Below are positions 8,937 to 17,940 of a DNA stretch of 64,000 nt, piece after piece. The notes under the pieces are model-generated. The model was not told the DNA's origin, ran no database searches, and saw only the letters and a program-made list of their open reading frames with translations. Origin of the DNA: Stanieria sp. NIES-3757 (GTDB taxonomy: Bacteria > Cyanobacteriota > Cyanobacteriia > Cyanobacteriales > Xenococcaceae). A program made the translations under genes and the position numbers. The stretch covers positions 62,001-126,000 of the forward strand of contig AP017376.1 of assembly GCA_002355455.1 (NCBI GenBank), written 5' to 3'. The first letter of the stretch is position 1, and every line of letters begins with the position of its first letter.

Positions 8937-11438
8937 ATGCTGAAAAAACGAAGATTTCAATTCCTGGCTTTACTCCTCTTGACTGGAGTGGTTACAGTGT
9001 CTGTTCTCTTGTTTACTCCGAAACCCCCTGTTCGGCGAATCTCAGACTATGCAGTGACCAGTCACTTGCCAGTAAATCAGCCGAGTTATTACGCCGTTAA
9101 ACAAACCCTCGACCCAAACCTCTACCGACCGATAGACAATTGGGTGGGTCGCCTTATTCTACCGAAACCCGAAGAATTTCAACAAAAGACTTTACCGGAT
9201 AAGGATTGGACGTGGTTAGAAGTCTATCAGGCTCCCCCCGACCGACAGGATTTAATTGGGCAAAAGGTTCGCTTGGGATGGCAACGCTCGCCGCTACTCG
9301 AGCGCTACTTGCAACTGGTGACAACGGATATTCAATTTACCGCAGCCGCTCAAAAAAGCGAACGGCAAGGAAATGTTCTTCCCGTCCGTCTCAATGATCG
9401 TTCCCAGGTGGGTCCCCTACAAGCCCTAGCGGGTGCTAGACCGCAAGATGATGTGTTAGTCAGTTTTAAACAAGCTCGAGTCACAAACACGCAGGAGCAA
9501 ACGACAATTCGGGTTGAGAAAATGCCTTTCATGGTGACGGGGCGTTATGTGGGCTTGGTGAAAATTCTCGGCGAAGCCTCGGCGAAATCCCCAACCGATA
9601 TCCCCGCCAATTGTCCGGGTTTCCCTCCCTGCCCCAGCGAACTAGTGCGCGTCCAACACTACAATCCCCAAACTAGAAACTTTGACGGCGTTGAAGAAGC
9701 GATCCGTATTCCCCAACAACCCTCGATATCTGGCGATCGCTTGATGTCTACACCGCGCTCCTTAGCCGATTCAACCGAGGGAAAAGCTGGGTGGTATATA
9801 TATGGCGCACGAGGTCAAGACGGCTTATTTACGGTACAGGCACTCCGACCGCGCTCGCTGTTTCAACTTCAGCCGACGGAGACGGTTTTTGGACTGGAAT
9901 CTGGTTTGGATTACATCGCTCGCGGTAACTGGAAAAATACTCCCGACCGTAAAGGAACAGCCCAACGGGTTTTGGTAGCTCCGCACGGGGATGACCCCGA
10001 AGTTGCCCTGGCAGCCTGGCAAGAAGGCGAGCGCGGTTTGGGGATTCACCTGTTCGGGGGCATTGGCGGAGAAAAAGGTGAATCGGTCACGGGGGGAACG
10101 GTGACGGGGCACTTTGCCTACTTCTTGTTCCAGGTGGTACGCGACCCCTTTACCCAGGAGTTGCAATGGGACATCTCCTACGATCAGGTCTATGCTCACA
10201 ATCCCCAGGGCATCCTCTCGGGGAGTCAAAGCTGGGCAAACTATCTCGGGAACTTGCAACGGGGGTGGCTCAATTCTCGCCCCAGTTCCGATGTGATGCT
10301 CAAATTAGATGTGCTTGAGGATTACAATTTTGGGGGCATTTCCCTATCTCCCTTGAGGGAATTCCAACGGCAACTGGAAATTATGATGGCCCGCTACCGC
10401 ACCGGCGATGGCACGGGAGATTCCAGTGTTAGCCCAGCAGCTTCCTGCGTTCAGGACTCTAACCAAGCCCTCTACATCACCATTGAAACACTCAAAGAGC
10501 GGATTAGAAGGAATGCTGCGCTCTCGGACTGGTTGAAAAATCATCCCGACGACCCGCAAGCCCAACGCTTTCAAAAATTAGTGCAGCTTGGCGATCGCCT
10601 ATACCAAGTTTTAACTCCCAGGGGAACAATCCGTCCCGATTGGCAGCAAAATGCGGAAACTCTCGCGGGAGTTAAAGACGGTCATCCTTATTCTTTCATC
10701 CAACAAGATACCCTCGCTAATGCCCTTTTGAGTTGGCAGTCGATGTTACCCCGCGCCGCTCATGACATCATCAGCACCATTTTTCTAGAAGAGGGAGCAA
10801 CGCTTTGGTTTTTACGCACCAATCAAGTAGGTGGTTCCCTGCCAGAAATACTGCCTCTGGCTCCGACCCATCTTTTTGGAGAGGTGCCGATTCTTTCTCT
10901 TAGCTTGCGTCGCATCTTGGCCTCGCTCGTTTTGTTACCAGACCGCCAGGATTGGGGCATGACAATTTTATTGCTTTTAGCCTATGGCGCGATCGCTGTT
11001 TCGATTGGGGGCAAATCGGGCTTTTTACAATGGCGACCTATTCGACAAAAACCGATTCAGCTCGTCAAAACTATAGTTTTTCTATTTTTTTGTCCGGCAC
11101 TGTGGGAAGAACTAGTCTTTCGCGTGGCGTTGTTGCCCTACCCGGACGAGCTTAGCTCTTTTGTCATTACCTTTGGCTGGGTCGTGTTGAGTTTGACTCT
11201 CTTTGTTCTTTACCATCCGCTTAATGCTCTTACGTTTTATCAAGCAGGAAATCCAACTTTTTTTCAACCTGTATTTCTTGTTTTAACCACCTTACTCGGT
11301 TTGACCTGTACGATCGCCTATTTACTGACAGGTTCTCTCTGGACGATCTCGTTGATTCACTGGGTTGTCGTGGTCATTTGGCTACTCTGCTTGAATGGCG
11401 CAAATAGAAAGTTTATGCCACGAGGAGAAACTGTTTAA
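8937..11438 (+). CDS. Large membrane protein with C-terminal CPBP-type (CAAX/Rce1-like) intramembrane protease domain
   Basis: 833 residues. An N-terminal membrane anchor or signal (FQFLALLLLTGVVTVSVLLF) is followed by a long extracytoplasmic or soluble region of about 640 residues, which I do not recognise. The C-terminal 200 residues are multi-pass and carry the glutamic-protease signature: EELVFR (about 724-729), LYHPLNA with His near 760 and LIHWVVV with His near 808. CPBP proteases process prenylated or membrane proteins, and bacterial members often have immunity or maturation roles. The gene is visibly richer in G+C and in CCC/CGC codons than its neighbours, suggesting a different source. 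Its stop lies two bases before the inverted repeat of the next transposon. Confidence 0.75.
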   Translation: MLKKRRFQFLALLLLTGVVTVSVLLFTPKPPVRRISDYAVTSHLPVNQPSYYAVKQTLDPNLYRPIDNWVGRLILPKPEEFQQKTLPDKDWTWLEVYQAPPDRQDLIGQKVRLGWQRSPLLERYLQLVTTDIQFTAAAQKSERQGNVLPVRLNDRSQVGPLQALAGARPQDDVLVSFKQARVTNTQEQTTIRVEKMPFMVTGRYVGLVKILGEASAKSPTDIPANCPGFPPCPSELVRVQHYNPQTRNFDGVEEAIRIPQQPSISGDRLMSTPRSLADSTEGKAGWYIYGARGQDGLFTVQALRPRSLFQLQPTETVFGLESGLDYIARGNWKNTPDRKGTAQRVLVAPHGDDPEVALAAWQEGERGLGIHLFGGIGGEKGESVTGGTVTGHFAYFLFQVVRDPFTQELQWDISYDQVYAHNPQGILSGSQSWANYLGNLQRGWLNSRPSSDVMLKLDVLEDYNFGGISLSPLREFQRQLEIMMARYRTGDGTGDSSVSPAASCVQDSNQALYITIETLKERIRRNAALSDWLKNHPDDPQAQRFQKLVQLGDRLYQVLTPRGTIRPDWQQNAETLAGVKDGHPYSFIQQDTLANALLSWQSMLPRAAHDIISTIFLEEGATLWFLRTNQVGGSLPEILPLAPTHLFGEVPILSLSLRRILASLVLLPDRQDWGMTILLLLAYGAIAVSIGGKSGFLQWRPIRQKPIQLVKTIVFLFFCPALWEELVFRVALLPYPDELSSFVITFGWVVLSLTLFVLYHPLNALTFYQAGNPTFFQPVFLVLTTLLGLTCTIAYLLTGSLWTISLIHWVVVVIWLLCLNGANRKFMPRGETV

Positions 11439-11516
11439 CTGGAGAGCGAAAAATTTCGGGGGAGCAATTCAAAAAGAACGCTTCGCGGTGGCAACAATTA
11501 AACGTGATTTCAAAAA

Positions 11517-12149
11517 TTAATCATCCCAAAGTCCTTGAAACCGACTAGATGCCAGTTCGGTGTAACGTACCGTGTGCTGAATATTGTTATGCCCAAGGTA
11601 GCTCTGAATTACTCTAGTATCAGTACCTCGGTTGGCTAAGTAATAGCCCGTTCCATGTCGCAGCATATGTGCGTGAACGGGAAAAGGCAGATTCGCTAAC
11701 TCTCCTGCCCGCTCAACAATTCCACTTACCGTATCTCGCGCTAACGGTCCAAGTCGAGAAGACTGGAAAACATAAGGACTAGCGGGATAATCTCGTTGAA
11801 GCTTCCGTAGAGAGCGAATCTCATCTCCGTAAAGTGGTTGCACGGAAGGAATTCCTTTCTTGACTCGTTTCACGTAAATCGTTCCACCACTGAAATCTAT
11901 CTGCTCCCACCGTAAAGTTGATGCCTCACTTACTCTCAATCCGTGGCGATAGATGAGTAAAATTAGAGTTGAATCTCGATGGGCATGACGACCATTTGAT
12001 TTTATTAGTGCCGAGCGCATCGCAGAGACTTCTTCTGGCAACAGATGCTCTCTAGTTCTAATCTCAGAGTACTTTCGAGAATTAGGAGAAAAACGTGAAC
12101 GTTTTGCCTTTTTACCAACTTTCGGTATTTGGATGAGTTGTTTAGTCAT
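11517..12149 (-). CDS. FimB/FimE-like tyrosine recombinase
   Basis: A compact 210-residue recombinase that is almost entirely catalytic domain, as in the fimbrial invertases. Catalytic residues are visible: Arg72 in HGLRVSEA, a Lys in YVKRVKKG, H161-M-L-R164-H, His187 in YLGHNNIQ and Tyr196 in VRYTEL. Such enzymes cut and rejoin specific short sites, giving inversion, excision or resolution. Lying inside the ISKra4-type element, it may resolve transposition intermediates or act on the element's ends. This is inference. Confidence 0.85.
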   Translation of the reverse strand: MTKQLIQIPKVGKKAKRSRFSPNSRKYSEIRTREHLLPEEVSAMRSALIKSNGRHAHRDSTLILLIYRHGLRVSEASTLRWEQIDFSGGTIYVKRVKKGIPSVQPLYGDEIRSLRKLQRDYPASPYVFQSSRLGPLARDTVSGIVERAGELANLPFPVHAHMLRHGTGYYLANRGTDTRVIQSYLGHNNIQHTVRYTELASSRFQGLWDD

Positions 12150-12219
12150 AACCCAAACCCTTACAAAGCTTGGGATTATAAATTGATTTTACCAACTATC
12201 ACTTCAAAGTTGGTATTAA

Positions 12220-13623
12220 TCAATTGAGAGTCAATTCAGAATACCATTGCTGGAATTTACTTTTTAACTCTCCGTTCAAGACTAGCGATCGCATTTGGAG
12301 AAGAAGATGCGCTCCTTCCGGAGTCCAACGCATTTGTTGCTTTTTGACAAATCTTTTGCTGATAACCTGATTGACGGCAGATTCTACAAACGAGCTGGAA
12401 ATCGCTTCGCCGTTACGGTAGCGTTCGCCATAATTGGGAATGTATTGTCCATTATTTAAAATATAAGTTTCAAACTCTTCCAAATGAGAACAGAGTTTTT
12501 GTGCCTCAAGACTTGGAGAACATCCGTCATCATCCGAACCCAAGACAAAAGCACTATCGATTAAATCTTCAAGTTTTGATAATCCTTTATAAATATTGCC
12601 GTGCCATAAATACCACTTTAATGAAGTCAAATCCTTGAGGATGGATTCGCTGTTTATTTCTGCTTCCAAATGTTCTTTATTTATACCTTTGGCGATCTGT
12701 TTCATCACAGTTATCCGCATCGTGATGTGAAACCAGTCGAGTATGTGTTCTGCATTCGGGTTGAGATAGTATTGTAGGTGGCGTATACTTTCTTCTCCAT
12801 CTGATAAAAATGTGACCTGCTGGTTCATTTGCATTCCTTGGGATTTTAACACCTCAAATACTCGGCGTTGGGGTTTGGAATCGTAGCAATAAACCATGCC
12901 AAAACACTTGGATGTGCCGTCTGCTTTGATACTTTTACCTGCAATAACTTGAAAATTTCCTGCTTGAGAGGAGGCGCGATCATAAAATCGAACATAGCCA
13001 CCATCCATGCCTACTACCAATGGCAAATCTGGTTTAGGCAGTCTTTCCCAATCCCTTGGGCAACCTTCAAATAATACTCCTGCTTCTTCAGGCAATTCAG
13101 ATTCCAGTTGTTTTCCGAGTACGTGTAGGTTGTTGCGTATGGAGGTAGGGTTTATTTTTCCTTCTATTGGCAGCACCTCTTGTAATAATTGACTGGAAAG
13201 TCCATAAGACATGAGAGAGGCAAATTTTGATTCTAGGTAGAGTAATTCTGGCGATGTGCGCTCTTTTAAGAGGTTGGCTACTGGGTTGAAGGTGCGGGTT
13301 GGTTGCTTGGTACAAGCACAATGAAACAATCGTTGGCAAAGTAGTTGTAACTTGCCAAATGGTGTTCTATACACAATAGTACGTTTATCTTTATGGCGCA
13401 GCTTTTGGTCGCAGTGAAAGCATAACTCCTGCTGCTTTTGGTATTGGGCTATTTGTTGAGAGGCTATGCTGCGTTGAGTCTGAAGCAATAATTCTTTGGC
13501 TTGGGCTAGAGTTAATCCCAAATTTTCAGGCTTTAGATTATTTTTTTCAAACTGGGCAACTTCTTGAATTGACTGGGTATCGCCCGGTTCTGATTCAATA
13601 ACTAGTTGAACTTTAAATTTCAC
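12220..13623 (-). CDS. ISKra4-family transposase
   Basis: 467 residues. The N-terminal part has a zinc-binding-like CFHCDQKLRHKD and CACTKQ. The core has PLVVGMDGGYVR (first catalytic Asp), VTFLSDGEESIRHL (second Asp) and ILDWFHITMRI, followed by a late SSFVESAVNQVISKRFVKK region carrying the Glu. This is the ISKra4/UPF0236-like layout. The GTG start overlaps the stop of the upstream gene in a GTGA, implying translational coupling. Confidence 0.85.
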   Translation of the reverse strand: MKFKVQLVIESEPGDTQSIQEVAQFEKNNLKPENLGLTLAQAKELLLQTQRSIASQQIAQYQKQQELCFHCDQKLRHKDKRTIVYRTPFGKLQLLCQRLFHCACTKQPTRTFNPVANLLKERTSPELLYLESKFASLMSYGLSSQLLQEVLPIEGKINPTSIRNNLHVLGKQLESELPEEAGVLFEGCPRDWERLPKPDLPLVVGMDGGYVRFYDRASSQAGNFQVIAGKSIKADGTSKCFGMVYCYDSKPQRRVFEVLKSQGMQMNQQVTFLSDGEESIRHLQYYLNPNAEHILDWFHITMRITVMKQIAKGINKEHLEAEINSESILKDLTSLKWYLWHGNIYKGLSKLEDLIDSAFVLGSDDDGCSPSLEAQKLCSHLEEFETYILNNGQYIPNYGERYRNGEAISSSFVESAVNQVISKRFVKKQQMRWTPEGAHLLLQMRSLVLNGELKSKFQQWYSELTLN

Positions 13624-14294
13624 TCTATTTCCTGCTCAAAAAACAACGACTCTCTATCTCCCGTGGTGTATTGCTGTAAAAGCTGGTTAACTTTATGACG
13701 GTCGAAACGGTTTTGATAGACTAAGAGCCAGGTTAGCATACAAGCTGCTTCTTCCCTATCCATGTCAAAATTACCGTTCCTCACCATTGAGGCGAAACGC
13801 TCTAACACGTCAAAAATAAAAAATTCTTCTTTTGTTTTCATAAAACCCCAAGGACCACCACAGTTTTCTGGAGGGCAAACTTTTTTTCCAGCAATACAGA
13901 CTGGGTAAATTTGTTTAGGGTTTTGAGCTAAAATAGCTTCTACTCGGATTTGATGCCGCCACCAGTAACGCCATGTTCCCATTGAGGGGCAAATACTAAA
14001 GTCATATTCGTAGAGAAATTTTTCTTTGATTCGCCATCCAAACGAAGCTAATTTCACTTCGCTGGCGCGATCGCTAAATACCGTTCCACCTGGCTGGGTA
14101 ATTCCGTACTGTTTACCATAAATGATGAAGTGATGTAGGTGGATGTTTGACCATCCCATTGCTAGCTGAATTATGTAATGCAAATCTTCTATGGTGGTAT
14201 CGCTGCTGACAAGTATGCGTCGCCAGATCATGGGACTGATACCAAGCAGTACTATCTTTAATTGGTAGATAAGGGATTCGGAAAGAGCGGACAT
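13620..14294 (-). CDS. Plasmid pRiA4b ORF-3-like protein
   Basis: 224 residues with the family's early motif: YQLKIVLLGISPMIWRRI, then TIEDLHYIIQLAMGWSNIHLHHF, and later YDFSICPSMGTW followed by PVCIAGKKVCPPENCGGPWGF. The Cys cluster in the last motif may bind metal. The family is common in integrating elements and its function is not established. Its position as first gene of the transposon suggests an accessory role in transposition. Confidence 0.85.
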   Translation of the reverse strand: MSALSESLIYQLKIVLLGISPMIWRRILVSSDTTIEDLHYIIQLAMGWSNIHLHHFIIYGKQYGITQPGGTVFSDRASEVKLASFGWRIKEKFLYEYDFSICPSMGTWRYWWRHQIRVEAILAQNPKQIYPVCIAGKKVCPPENCGGPWGFMKTKEEFFIFDVLERFASMVRNGNFDMDREEAACMLTWLLVYQNRFDRHKVNQLLQQYTTGDRESLFFEQEIE

Positions 14295-14515
14295 TTGGTG
14301 ATCTTATCGCGTTGTGTACCCATCTCCCCCGAAATTTTTCGCTCTCCATCTCGGCTCGATGCCTATCTCAACTCTTACCCTAGTACAAAATACCTACCAC
14401 ATTGAATCCCAGATAATTACCATTATCACTGTTACACTAAAATTACACTAAGTTAGAAACAAGCGATCCGTTCGAGAAAACCTCTACAATAAAGAAATAA
14501 TTCTGTAATGTAGAA

Positions 14516-14764
14516 ATGGCGATTAATATTAAAAACGTTGAAGCAGATAGACTGGCTAGGGAATTAAGCGAAATAACTGGAGAAACAATCACAGAAGCTG
14601 TAATTAAATCTTTGGCTGAAAGACTAGAAAGGGAAAAAAATAAACAAATTACTCCTTTGCCTTTACAACAAGAACTACTAAATATTGCTCAACGGTATCA
14701 AACCCTGCCGACTTTAGATAACCGAACAGAGGAAGAAATTTTGGGTTACAACGATGGTTATTGA
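14516..14764 (+). CDS. vapB: VapB-type antitoxin (Rv0623-like)
   Basis: 82 residues. An N-terminal DNA-binding segment (NIKNVEADRLARELSEITGETITEAV) is followed by an acidic, flexible C-terminus that would bind the toxin. This matches the transcription-factor-like VapB family that precedes PIN toxins. It overlaps the toxin start by 11 bp, typical of coupled modules, and would autoregulate the promoter in the roughly 170 bases to its left. Confidence 0.88.
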   Translation: MAINIKNVEADRLARELSEITGETITEAVIKSLAERLEREKNKQITPLPLQQELLNIAQRYQTLPTLDNRTEEEILGYNDGY

Positions 14765-15149
14765 TACGAGTGCGATTATAGCGATTCTTAATCTTGAACC
14801 TGAAGCAACTATCTTAGCTGATGGAATCGCTTCGGACTCAGTTCGTCTTATGTCTATGGGAACTGCCTTAGAACTATCAATAATAGTTAAGGCGAGAAAA
14901 GAAGAAGCTGGAATTAGAGAATTAGATTTCTTTTTATATAAAGCAGCCATTAATTTAGTCAATTTTGATGAAAATCAACTAAAAATAGCTCGTTATGCTT
15001 TTGAGAATTATGGTAAAGGCAGAAATCCCGCCAGTTTAAATTTTGGTGATTGTTTTGCTTATGCTCTTAGTAAAACTTCTGGACAACCCTTATTGTTCAA
15101 AGGTAATGATTTTAACCAAACTGATGTTTCAGTAGCAGTTGAATTTTAG
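14754..15149 (+). CDS. vapC: VapC-type PIN ribonuclease toxin
   Basis: 131 residues with the PIN-domain acidic set: Asp4 in MVIDTSA, Glu40 in TALELS, Asp99 in LNFGDCFAYAL and Asp119 in FKGNDF. These bind Mg2+/Mn2+ and cleave tRNA or rRNA when the antitoxin is lost. It is complete in length and overlaps vapB. It probably helps stabilise the replicon. Confidence 0.9.
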   Translation: MVIDTSAIIAILNLEPEATILADGIASDSVRLMSMGTALELSIIVKARKEEAGIRELDFFLYKAAINLVNFDENQLKIARYAFENYGKGRNPASLNFGDCFAYALSKTSGQPLLFKGNDFNQTDVSVAVEF

Positions 15150-15276
15150 TTAAAAAAAGTCTAAGTAATCGCCCTTCCTCTAACATTTAAAAACATCAAA
15201 TCTTAAAGGCAGATGAGCGATCTCGAAGCTAATTGCGATTCAACTCTCTTGTCAAATGATATTAAAATAATGTCAG

Positions 15277-15543
15277 TTGACAGTAGATGAGGTAGAAATT
15301 GAAGAGATTGAACCATCACAACTGCCAGATAATTGGCAAGACACATCATCCTATCCTCTCTTGCAAGAGATGGGACGAGATTGGCTAACATCTCTCAGAA
15401 CACCAATTCTGAAAGTTCCTTGCTCCATAGTGCCAGTAGAGTATAATTATTTGCTCAATCCCCAACATTCTAAGTTGAAAGTAGTATTAGAACCATCGAT
15501 GAAGTTTAAATTCGACCGCCGAATGTGGAAGAGTGATTTGTAA
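15277..15543 (+). pseudogene. RES-domain toxin, C-terminal remnant
   Basis: The open frame begins inside a RES domain: VEIEEIEPSQLPDNW, then MGRDWL, then VPCSIVPVEYNYLLNPQH and a terminal FDRRMW. RES toxins are NAD+-degrading enzymes normally of 150-220 residues. Here about half, including the catalytic Arg and Tyr region, is missing, and no Xre-type antitoxin lies upstream. The TTG start is only the first codon in frame. It is probably inactive. Confidence 0.7.
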
Positions 15544-16034
15544 TGGCTAGAAAAATTAACAAAAAATGTCTTCACTGTGCTGGGTTGGATATTGAATCAG
15601 CCAGCGAAATTTATGGCGAATTGGGTGATGGCTGTTGGAATCCCAAAATTTGTCGCCGTCGTCGCTCTCATTACCGTAATCGAGTCGAAAATAACGCTAA
15701 ACGCAGACAGGCTAGGAAGTTAGGTGGCACTTCTAGAAAAATTTCTGTTACGTTAGAGCAGCCGATTGTAGCAATGGTGACTTTTTACAAGCAAGAACGT
15801 AAGGATGCACTCTTACACGCAGTTTCGGCAGCAGTTTGGCAGGGGGATACGCAACTCGCTGTTATCGAACCAGTGCACTGTCTGGGCTGGACTCCTCGGC
15901 AGGTGAGGACTTATTTGGAGCGAGTTTTGGTTAAATTAAATGAGGAGTATGGAATTGATAATTTTGCTCAAATGTTAACTAAACATCCTACAGAATGTCC
16001 TATTGAAGCTTGTCCGCTAGCTAGTTCAAATTAA
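15543..16034 (+). CDS. Hypothetical cysteine-containing, basic protein
   Basis: 163 residues starting in TAATG with the stop of the RES remnant. The N-terminus has KCLHCAG and GCWNPKICRRRRSHYRNR, a possible Cys-based metal site next to an Arg-rich, nucleic-acid-binding-like stretch. The C-terminus has CPIEACPL. A central helix-rich segment (WTPRQVRTYLERVLVKL) resembles a helix-turn-helix. I do not recognise the family; a plasmid DNA-binding role is only a guess. It may form an operon with the next gene, 25 bp downstream. Confidence 0.6.
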   Translation: MARKINKKCLHCAGLDIESASEIYGELGDGCWNPKICRRRRSHYRNRVENNAKRRQARKLGGTSRKISVTLEQPIVAMVTFYKQERKDALLHAVSAAVWQGDTQLAVIEPVHCLGWTPRQVRTYLERVLVKLNEEYGIDNFAQMLTKHPTECPIEACPLASSN

Positions 16035-16059
16035 AAGTTAAGTATAGAGATTAAATAAC

Positions 16060-16701
16060 TTGAGTGATTTTTGGCAGAGTCTTCAAACGGCAAAGGAAAT
16101 ACCAGAAAAAGCAAATATCTCGGTTCTGATCGAACAAGCTGAAGATATGCTGTCTCAATTTAATCTTGAAAAGCAATTGAGGTTAGCAGGAGAAATTTTA
16201 GCAGCGATCGCTGAAATTTACCAATTTAAAAGCGAAGCTTTACTCAATGATTGGCAGCAGAAATACGATCCTTGTGAACCAGAATTTGATGAAGAGTTGC
16301 TAACTGGGTTAGTTCGGCAATCGATGAGTTTAGATATCTCTGATTTACTCGAGCCACCACAACCAAGGCAGAGAGTAAAGTCATTGCTGCCAGAAATGGA
16401 GTCAGTGGCAGGAGAAGTAGATAAACAAAAATTACTACAAGTTCTCGATTCCGAGCAGATGAGGCAACAAGTTTTTCAAACTAGCTATGACGAGAATGTT
16501 ACTGCTTGGTGTGAAAAGATATTTGCTTGGTTTAACGAATATATCGGAGAAGAGTGTTCTCTGGTTCGGCTTGTAGAAGAAACGAAATTATCATTGGGTC
16601 AAGTTTGGTTATCTTTGTTGCTGGGAGGATTTAAACTTAAGCGTAGCAATGGAGATTTTTACGATCTCGATCGCATTTTAATTATTATCGAGCAGCAATA
16701 A
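16060..16701 (+). CDS. Hypothetical acidic helical protein
   Basis: 213 residues with a TTG start, mostly helical and acidic, with no signal peptide or membrane segment. The C-terminal third (LVRLVEETKLSLGQVWLSLLLGG...DFYDLDRILI) could be a winged-helix-like fold. It follows the cysteine-containing gene closely. I do not recognise it. Confidence 0.5.
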   Translation: MSDFWQSLQTAKEIPEKANISVLIEQAEDMLSQFNLEKQLRLAGEILAAIAEIYQFKSEALLNDWQQKYDPCEPEFDEELLTGLVRQSMSLDISDLLEPPQPRQRVKSLLPEMESVAGEVDKQKLLQVLDSEQMRQQVFQTSYDENVTAWCEKIFAWFNEYIGEECSLVRLVEETKLSLGQVWLSLLLGGFKLKRSNGDFYDLDRILIIIEQQ

Positions 16702-16878
16702 CCCTTTTTTGCCACTTTCCGAGTACTAACATGAGGAAATAAATGACAGCAAATCAAGAAAAATTCGTTTTTAACTCCTCTAAACGATTAATCCGCTCTA
16801 GACAATCAGAGATTTAGAGAAAATTTTATAAATAAATCGAACCAATACGCTTTAACATTGTATCATAACTTGTAAATT

Positions 16879-17832
16879 ATGATGGAAATTCCCGAACCAA
16901 AATTAATTTTTATTAACGATAAACCTGCAAACGAAATAATTACCGATTTTCGTGCGACTCGAGTAGATGAATATTTTCGCAGTATGGAATTATCTGCTAA
17001 TTCGATTCGTGCCTATCGACGAGCATTAACTCGTTTCCTGGCGTGGACGGATAAAACGTGGCATCTTCTCAAACATCAAGATTTAGACCGCTACAAAGCA
17101 TATCTTAAAGAATTAGAACTAAGTAATGCTACTATCTGTCAGGAACTTGCTGCTCTCAAAAGTTTTTTTAATTGGCTGACTATCAAAGATTACATCAGCA
17201 AAGATCCCACTCTGACTTTAACCAAACCCAAACTCAAGCCACCAACACCTCAAGAATTGAGCGATGAAGAAGTAAAGTCTTTATTTGCTGCCCTACTTAA
17301 ACGGGGTTGGCATCGCTTTCGAGATACCGCTTTGCTTCGAGTATTAGAACACGGTTTGAGAGCGAGTGAAGTTACCGCATTAAATATTAAAGACTATGAT
17401 GGCAAACGATTACATATCTTGGAAGCTAAACGCGATAGCGTAGGTATAGTACCCCTTTTATCTGAGGCTAGAAAGGCAATCGATGCCTATCTAAAGTGGC
17501 GGGAAGTTGATGGCATGGGTATTGAAACAAATTCTGCTTTATTTCTCTCCCATTCCAACAAGAGTAAAGGCAAAAGATTAACTTATGATGGTTTGTATGG
17601 CATCGTTAAAGATTTAGTAGAAATAGCAGGGTTAGAAAAATGTTACCCCCATCGTCTGCGTCATACTCTGGCTACTAATTTGGCATTGTCTGGAATGGAT
17701 TCGATGCTTGCTCGTAGGATTACTCGCCATCGGAGTGAAGCCAGCTATCAAAGATATAGCGAAAGAGGATTGGATATTAAAGCTCAACAACAATTTTGGC
17801 AATTGTTTGATTCGACTGCGGAAGAAGTTTAA
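16879..17832 (+). CDS. XerC/XerD-like tyrosine recombinase
   Basis: 317 residues, the usual length for Xer-type enzymes. The N-terminal SAM-like DNA-binding domain contains LSANSIRAYRRALTRFLAW. The catalytic domain shows Arg161 (EHGLRASE), Lys in LEAKRDSV, His258-x-x-Arg261 (HRLRHTLAT), His285 in RHRS and Tyr293 in QRYS. On plasmids such enzymes resolve dimers or integrate elements. I found no obvious dif-like site next to it. Confidence 0.9.
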   Translation: MMEIPEPKLIFINDKPANEIITDFRATRVDEYFRSMELSANSIRAYRRALTRFLAWTDKTWHLLKHQDLDRYKAYLKELELSNATICQELAALKSFFNWLTIKDYISKDPTLTLTKPKLKPPTPQELSDEEVKSLFAALLKRGWHRFRDTALLRVLEHGLRASEVTALNIKDYDGKRLHILEAKRDSVGIVPLLSEARKAIDAYLKWREVDGMGIETNSALFLSHSNKSKGKRLTYDGLYGIVKDLVEIAGLEKCYPHRLRHTLATNLALSGMDSMLARRITRHRSEASYQRYSERGLDIKAQQQFWQLFDSTAEEV

Positions 17833-17940
17833 ACTCCAAAACCTAACTAATGCTACTTCGTTTAAAGTTGAATAAAATATTAAGGAGTGCGTTTTTTTTG
17901 GATAGCATACTAGTCGAAAGTTTAAAAGAGAATTGAATTA

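Larger units (their letters stand above)
11441..14347 (-). mobile_element. ISKra4-type transposon with a tyrosine recombinase and a pRiA4b ORF-3-like gene
   Basis: Bounded by perfect 24-bp terminal inverted repeats (11441-11464 and 14324-14347) beginning GGAGAGCGAAAAATTTCGGG. All three genes inside are on the minus strand; the first two overlap by 4 bp. The order is pRiA4b-like gene, DDE transposase, tyrosine recombinase. I see no clear target duplication outside the repeats. ISKra4-family elements are known to carry passenger genes. The whole is 2907 bp and looks intact. Confidence 0.82.

Noticed and set aside
9825-10259. 144-codon minus-strand frame inside the CPBP protease gene
   Set aside because: GC-rich genes give long antisense frames; this one has no start signal and no recognised domain.
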